From Schlegelella_A sp038231215 (GTDB lineage: Bacteria; Pseudomonadota; Gammaproteobacteria; Burkholderiales; Burkholderiaceae_C): 64,000 nucleotides of DNA. Positions 63,848-64,000 of this stretch are shown piece by piece. How positions within the stretch are numbered: position 1 is the stretch's first letter; every line of letters starts with the position of its first letter. Location of the stretch: assembly GCA_038231215.1 (NCBI GenBank), contig JBBRLS010000007.1:1-64000 (forward strand), written 5' to 3'. A program made the position numbers and the translations under genes. The notes under the pieces were generated by a model. The model had not been told where the DNA came from. It worked only from the letters and a program-made list of their open reading frames with translations, and ran no database searches.

Positions 63848-64000
63848 CCGCCCGCTCTAGGGGAGCGCGCCAAACTGCTCTGCACTTATGTTGACGTATA
63901 AGGTCCCGCTATGGACTTGGCGGTGCCTGGGTCGCCGGGTTTGGCGGAAACGGTCGATTCGGGTCAGTCCTGCCCATTGCGCTGCATGCCTGCGGCGAGT
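63848..64000. other. intergenic end of window
   Basis: No supported gene. A frame from ATG 63911 with AAGG upstream stays open to the window edge (about 30 codons), but has no recognisable sequence. TTGACG at about 63893 could be a -35 box. Confidence 0.3.

Noticed and set aside
63911..64000. Start of a new gene at the right edge
   Set aside because: Only about 30 codons are visible, with no recognisable sequence.

Overview
The window is a GC-rich chromosome segment, and its gene families point to a betaproteobacterium of the order Burkholderiales (inference). It carries a lipid-anchored TamA next to TamB, a GspA/GspB pair, several degenerate Crp/Fnr regulators, a branched-chain 2-oxoacid dehydrogenase operon and TtuD-type glycerate kinase. 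Genes are dense on both strands. A number start with GTG or TTG. No rRNA, CRISPR array or intact prophage was seen. One tRNA-Arg(CCT) lies at 21083-21157.

Layout. 1-7.2 kb (minus strand): MoeB/ThiF-like protein (cut by the window edge), CtpA-type S41 protease, GalE, a PlsC-like acyltransferase, a small unknown protein, and two Crp/Fnr-like regulators flanking an AI-2E-type permease. 7.4-10.9 kb (plus): E1alpha, E1beta and E2 of a 2-oxoacid dehydrogenase joined by ATGA overlaps, with no E3, followed by a 24-residue membrane peptide. 11.2-17.6 kb: an outer-membrane barrel, a convergent pair of desaturase-type diiron proteins, a glutathione transferase, and a VIT/VWA protein with a MerR regulator that has a palindromic and apparently leaderless promoter. 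17.6-21.5 kb: an MBL-fold gene remnant, a membrane protein, a membrane-anchored caspase-like protein lacking the catalytic cysteine, a convergent wall-enzyme-like protein and the tRNA. 21.5-29.8 kb: tamB and tamA bounded by REP-like elements, a CoxE-like VWA protein and a 1-Cys peroxiredoxin. 29.8-33.2 kb: a diguanylate cyclase and glycerate 2-kinase.

33.2-43.5 kb is the most unusual part. The 3' end of ttuD plus the 3' end of the neighbouring periplasmic-protein gene occurs twice as direct repeats of about 279 bp, 10,090 bp apart. The interval holds a broken copper-storage-protein gene, a response-regulator stub, a three-gene hybrid kinase/CheR/hybrid kinase operon, two transposase tails, and a truncated, multiply frameshifted glmS. 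The left repeat completes ttuD and the right repeat completes the other gene. That is the footprint expected of single-crossover integration, although an assembly chimera must be excluded.

43.3-64 kb returns to ordinary dense coding: a malate/lactate-type dehydrogenase, a PQQ-type sugar dehydrogenase, a Pro-Ala-repeat membrane protein, a hydroxyisobutyrate-dehydrogenase relative, a MalT/SARP-like regulator, a lipoprotein and Ser/Thr kinase pair, another lipoprotein, an ice-binding-fold (DUF3494) lipoprotein followed by OmpA, GspB and GspA/ExeA, and a divergent Rieske oxygenase/SDR pair. Envelope and surface functions (TamAB, OmpA, DUF3494, GspAB, lipoproteins) and signalling (hybrid kinases, GGDEF, STK, Crp/Fnr, MerR) dominate.
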